Below are positions 61,001-64,000 of a DNA stretch of 64,000 nucleotides, piece after piece. Position 1 is the stretch's first letter. Each line of letters starts with the position of its first letter. The notes under the pieces were generated by a model. It did not search any database. It saw only the letters and a program-made list of their open reading frames with translations, and had not been told where the DNA came from. Source of the stretch: Branchiostoma lanceolatum (lineage: Eukaryota > Chordata > Leptocardii > Amphioxiformes > Branchiostomatidae). The stretch is taken from assembly GCF_035083965.1 (NCBI RefSeq), contig NC_089729.1:17286964-17350963 (forward strand), in the 5' to 3' direction. The position numbers and the translations under genes are program-made.

Positions 61001-63979
61001 GTTATATCGCTGGACGTAAACCTTTTTATTGTTTTGTATGAAAGAGAGAGATGGCTAAGGATCATACTTACATGTATGACGTTCTTTGTTGCTCATGAGA
61101 ACAGGCTTTGGCATAATACACCGCGACATGTGGACCTGACCCAAACTGGACGTAAACTGCTCCCGCACGTAAATAGGACACGTTACGTTACTAACATAAT
61201 TTCACTAGGGTACATAATTCTGCCACCCTATAAAGATAGTGCAATATAATGCACTCCTGTATATCTAAACTGTGCATACTTAGGGGGTGCTGCACTAGAG
61301 ATCTCTCAAACCCACTGTTTTTCAAAGTGGCGGATTTATGCAACCTGTCGGAATGATGTTAATGGAGGTTAACTGTTAAATGTGATGCAAGTTATCAAAT
61401 GTTGTTTATCACTGGTAATTTGGTACAGTCAAACCTGGCCGAGCAACCACCTGGCGCAGGCAACCACTTGTAAACACACACATTTCAATGTGGAAAGAGC
61501 CAGAAGTTGAGGGAGTTTTGTGTCCTCGAACACAAAACTGTAGCAACATTGATTCTAACCTCCGAATCCAGTATTCGAATTTCCGACGGCGGCGCAACTG
61601 GCGCGCTCGAAATGCATTCGAAATATTCTATGGAAGCCTGTGTAATAACACTCCCAAACTCTATATGATCCGGATAGTTATCACACGGTCCGGAACACCC
61701 GTATCAGGCCCAGGCATGACATAATTAAAAATACATCATCAGTTGTGTGATACTCTTTTACAGTCAAACCAGGAGCAAACAAGGCGCCCCTGCCTTCCTC
61801 CTTTGCGTCCTTCTTCAAGAAGACAGAAGATGGGAAGAAGGAGGAGGAAGACAGCAAAGGTCCAGCAGGAAACAAGAAAGTCAGAAGATCACTTGAGCTT
61901 GGGCCATCTTCAGGGGCTAAAGGAAACAAGAAGGAAAAGAAGCCAGGTTGGTAGCAGTTGCAAAAGGAATTCTTGGTTTTATAACTTGAGTCAATGTGGG
62001 AATACTGTAAATTGATTTAAGTTCACGATGAGTTAATTTCGCGGTAAGGAAAAAATAAGGAGTGTTCGCGGTGGTTTTGAGTTCACAATAACATGAAAAG
62101 TAGCCCCTGTTCAATGTATTCAATGTTTTATTTGGCTAGCTTCAATGGGATTTCAGACTAAGTTTACAAAGTACAACATCTAAATATGGTATGTTTTAGC
62201 CTTTAAGCCGGCGTCACAATTCATGCGAGCGTCGACCGACTTTGTAGATCGCCCAAAGCTCGCCGAATGTCAAAATCGCCCGAGCGTCGACCGTATTTTC
62301 CAATAAAAATCTCGAGTGACGTCCGTTGAACACTAAAAACTACAAATCCCCCATGAGATGGTACCATCTTTTGGACATGGACAAAGTCATAATCGACTAA
62401 CCTGGTAAAAGGCCAATATTTGGATCAACTTTGATTTCTAAAAATCGCCCGAAAGCCCGCGTAATCGACAGGACGTCGCCTGTACTTCAACCGAAAATGC
62501 ACATTTGAAGCTCGCCAACACGCCAAATTCCTTATTTGTGACGGGGGCTTTAGCACACTGAAGTAGTTGTTTGGCACCCCGTTCTTTATTGGTTACATAG
62601 TTAGGCAGCGGGGAGAAGGATAGACAATTGGTGTGTCTTCTGTGAATAATGTACAAGAAAGCATTTTCTTGTTTTCCAGAGAAAAGAAGATCCAGTAAAG
62701 GCGGCAGTGCCAAAAACTCAACAGAAGCAAAACCAGCTGCAACAAAAGAACCTACCCGGGCAATGACCTCACTCATACTATTTGAAGAGGTAAAGTTTCA
62801 TCATTCTTCCTACATTTCTACAAATGTTTTCAAAGTTTTTCTCAGAAATTTGTCTTTTTATTCTGTTGATAAACCTTTTTATGTGGAGTAAGGAAATTGA
62901 AGTAAATTTCTTTAGAAAAGAAATTATGTATTGCCATGATATGTACGGTTGTTGAACAAACTCTGCATGAAACATCTTTTTAATCTATCAATACAAGGGT
63001 GTAGTTTCAGTAAGTTTCAAGGTTTCCCCGTTGCCCCCCTCCCCACAGGTGGATGTAGTGTTTGAAGACGACAAAGGATTCCTTCCAGCCATCAACTCCT
63101 TGATGACAACCACAAAGAGGCCCATCATTCTCACTACCTCAGGTATGTATAGGTTTTTCTGACTTGTGAATTAGAAATTGGGTTGAGATCATGATAATGT
63201 TTTTGTTTCATTGAAGTTTAGTCATTTTATCCATTGTTCAGATATCTTCTGCTACTTTCCAGATGCCACCTTTCGTGCCAGGTTTGAAGGAAGATACGAA
63301 GAGCTGACATTCAAACAACCTTTGCAGGTAAGATGTACCCAAATATTGTCCTTTGCGTCATCCTCAATACTGTAGTTCTTGTTTCTTTCACTGTAACTTT
63401 ATGTTCACTGTTTTCACGGTCACTTCTGTGCCGTGAACTTATCATCAACGTGAAAAACCTGTTTTATTATTTATGATTCCTTCACACATCCCTTCTGTAA
63501 ATCACTTGCCTTCACCGTGAAGTTAAAGTTCAGTGAAAATGTCCATTTTCCTTACACCGTGAAATTTTGCTACCGTGAAGATAAAGGATTACAGTCCTAT
63601 TGTCAATGTTGCCCTAATCAAGAAATTAGATTTCACCTGAAATAACATGGCATGTAAGTGTGTGTGTGCTGTGTTTATGTATTCCTGCATTGTTTTTTTT
63701 TATATAAAACTTACAACATTAATATAAAAGAGAAGTTTGGAAGATTGAAAATTCAAAACTTCCTAATTAATTCTCCCCCCCCCTCTCTTGCAGCCTATTG
63801 TTACATCCCACCTGCAGCTGTTGTGCCTTGCGGAGAACCTCCCCACCAAGAGAGCCGATGTGGAAGCTACAGTGGCGCTGAGTCGTGGTGACATACGGCG
63901 CGCCATGTTGTCCCTGCAGTTCTGGACTGAGTCAGGAGGGGGCAGGATTGAGAAGAGGATGGCTTCAGATCTCCACAAG
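49027..63979 (+). CDS. ATAD5: ATAD5 (Elg1), RFC-like AAA+ ATPase that unloads PCNA; 3' end outside window
   Basis: ATAD5 replaces RFC1 in an RFC-like complex that unloads PCNA from chromatin. Coding exons: 49027-49037 (proposed), 50410-52465, 54096-54447, 55272-55425, 56571-56856, 57304-57457, 58334-58798, 59125-59310, 59975-60174, 60654-60801, 61764-61946, 62680-62789, 63049-63142, 63263-63327 and 63794-63979. They total 1550 codons and end at a donor. Two PCNA-binding-like motifs, LITQYF and IMGYF, lie near the N-terminus, followed by a long Lys/Glu/Ser-rich region with VTVEAQVH, KKSNVVVEE and FMANFRQP blocks shared with the human protein. LWTDKYQPRSSSEVIGN opens the AAA+ module. Walker A is GPTGIGKTS (K1274). 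Walker B is LILFEEVD, split by intron 12, with the Glu that I recall as normal for ATAD5. An insertion carries SFASFFKK. If exon 1 is wrong, translation could start at 50423. Confidence 0.93.
49645..50245. mobile_element. Palindromic element with GGGCCGAGTTG ends in ATAD5 intron 1
   Basis: Left GGACAACTCGGCCCCTAGC (x2) and right GGGGCCGAGTTGTCCTGA (x2) are inverted around about 400 bp of unrelated sequence. The terminal unit is the same as at 33740-34370 but the core differs. Confidence 0.7.
52476..53703. mobile_element. hAT-like element with CTTGCCCGATCGGGCAAG palindromes, in ATAD5 intron 2
   Basis: TIRs CAGGGTTGAACAAG and TTGTTCAACCCTG bound 1.2 kb. Both subterminal regions carry repeated ACTTGCCCG and CGGGCAAGT. 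The interior has no recognisable transposase. It starts 10 bp after the exon 2 donor. Confidence 0.75.
55484..55775 (+). mobile_element. tRNA-derived SINE (family A), in ATAD5 intron 4
   Basis: ATAGTCCAGTGGTTAGCG and AGTTCAATCCCGGC are the degenerate A and B boxes. The CTTAGGACGGGACGTTAAGC and CCCCGGTACAATGAACCTG body matches 39609-39905. It starts about 60 bp after the exon 4 donor. Confidence 0.8.
55800..56178. mobile_element. Palindromic MITE (CAGACGTTTCA family) in ATAD5 intron 4
   Basis: This is a near-complete hairpin: CAGTATAGTGTA occurs at both outer sides, and the long arms include CGTCAGTGACACTGAGC and its complement, plus the TCAAGTAGCGTCCACT region. It has no coding capacity. Confidence 0.7.
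57590..58100 (+). mobile_element. MITE, AAAGGCACCC family, best-preserved copy
   Basis: The inverted ends are AAAGGCATCCAGAGCATTTT and AAAATGCTCTGGGTGCCTTT, spanning about 500 bp. It has no coding capacity and lies in ATAD5 intron 6. Confidence 0.7.
59470..59812 (+). mobile_element. MITE (TTCATGCGAGCGTCG), ATAD5 intron 8
   Basis: It is about 340 bp and nearly identical to 62203-62552. It begins CACAATTCATGCGAGCGTCG and ends TTCTTATTTGTGACGG. Internal CGCCCGAGCGTCGACCG motifs recur. Confidence 0.75.
60183..60565 (+). mobile_element. tRNA-derived SINE (family C), in ATAD5 intron 9
   Basis: It has a B-box-like GTCCCGGGTTCGAATCC, then TTGTGCCCTTGGGAAAGG, GAATGGGTACCTGACTTCGG and an ATTATTATA tail. 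It is collinear with the reverse complement of 16690-17062. Confidence 0.75.
61190..61735 (-). mobile_element. Composite non-autonomous element, reverse copy, in ATAD5 intron 10
   Basis: It is the reverse complement of both halves of 15667-16365: TGCTGCACTAGAGATCTCTC at the left, GGCCCAGGCATGACATAATT at the right. It lacks the hairpin. Confidence 0.6.
62203..62552 (+). mobile_element. MITE (TTCATGCGAGCGTCG), ATAD5 intron 11
   Basis: Direct-orientation partner of 59470-59812, with the same GGACATGGACAAAGTCA and GGCCAATATTTGGATC interior. The ends GCGTCACAATTC and TTATTTGTGACGG are weakly inverted. Confidence 0.75.
63370..63600. repeat. Inverted-repeat segment with CACCGTGAAGTT units, ATAD5 intron 14
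   Basis: Units such as TTCACGGTCAC, GCCGTGAACTT, CACCGTGAAGTTAAAG and ACCGTGAAGATAAAGG occur in both orientations, consistent with a degenerate MITE. The boundaries are approximate. Confidence 0.5.
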
Positions 63980-64000
63980 GTACCAAACTCCATCATTACC

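Overview
This window is animal nuclear DNA. It holds seven multi-exon protein genes with ordinary GT-AG introns, plus dense short transposable elements: MITE-like palindromes, tRNA-derived SINEs, LINE 3' ends and a Penelope-like fragment. The proteins read closely like vertebrate orthologues, but introns are short, MITEs fill them, and two vertebrate-type gene neighbourhoods lie side by side. That suggests an invertebrate deuterostome, most likely a cephalochordate (amphioxus). The species call is an inference, not something the sequence proves.

Layout, left to right. (1) 299-4272 (-): CPSF4, the zinc-finger subunit of the polyadenylation machinery; its 3' end lies outside the window. (2) 5023-17947 (+): a 12-exon arrestin-domain protein, complete at 367 aa, with a tandemly duplicated exon 8 and one GC-AG intron. 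(3) 21335-23218 (-): an unrecognised 177-aa tail-anchored membrane protein, between two opposed LINE remnants. (4) 26760-30317 (-): PDAP1, complete at 202 aa. (5) 30741-34894 (+): BUD31, complete at 144 aa. (6) 38100-48626 (-): CRLF3, complete at 441 aa with a WSPWS motif. (7) 49027-63979 (+): ATAD5, the PCNA-unloader AAA+ ATPase, open at the right edge. I derived exon boundaries by matching splice sites, reading phase and family conservation; all seven models keep frame across every junction.

Three pairs are head to head with short shared 5' intervals: CPSF4/arrestin-like (750 bp), PDAP1/BUD31 (423 bp) and CRLF3/ATAD5 (400 bp). From general knowledge, PDAP1, BUD31 and CPSF4 are close neighbours on human 7q22.1, and CRLF3 and ATAD5 are adjacent and divergent on human 17q11.2. 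The window therefore looks like two ancient microsyntenic blocks joined together. The genes belong to mRNA processing (CPSF4, BUD31), growth or phosphoprotein biology (PDAP1), a cytokine-receptor-like factor (CRLF3) and replication/repair (ATAD5). I see no operon-like pathway linking them.

The rest is repeats. The best-defined family is hAT-type, with 12-bp AGGTCCGGACCT palindromes and perfect 8-bp target duplications on two copies. Several insertions sit within 20 bp of a splice donor.
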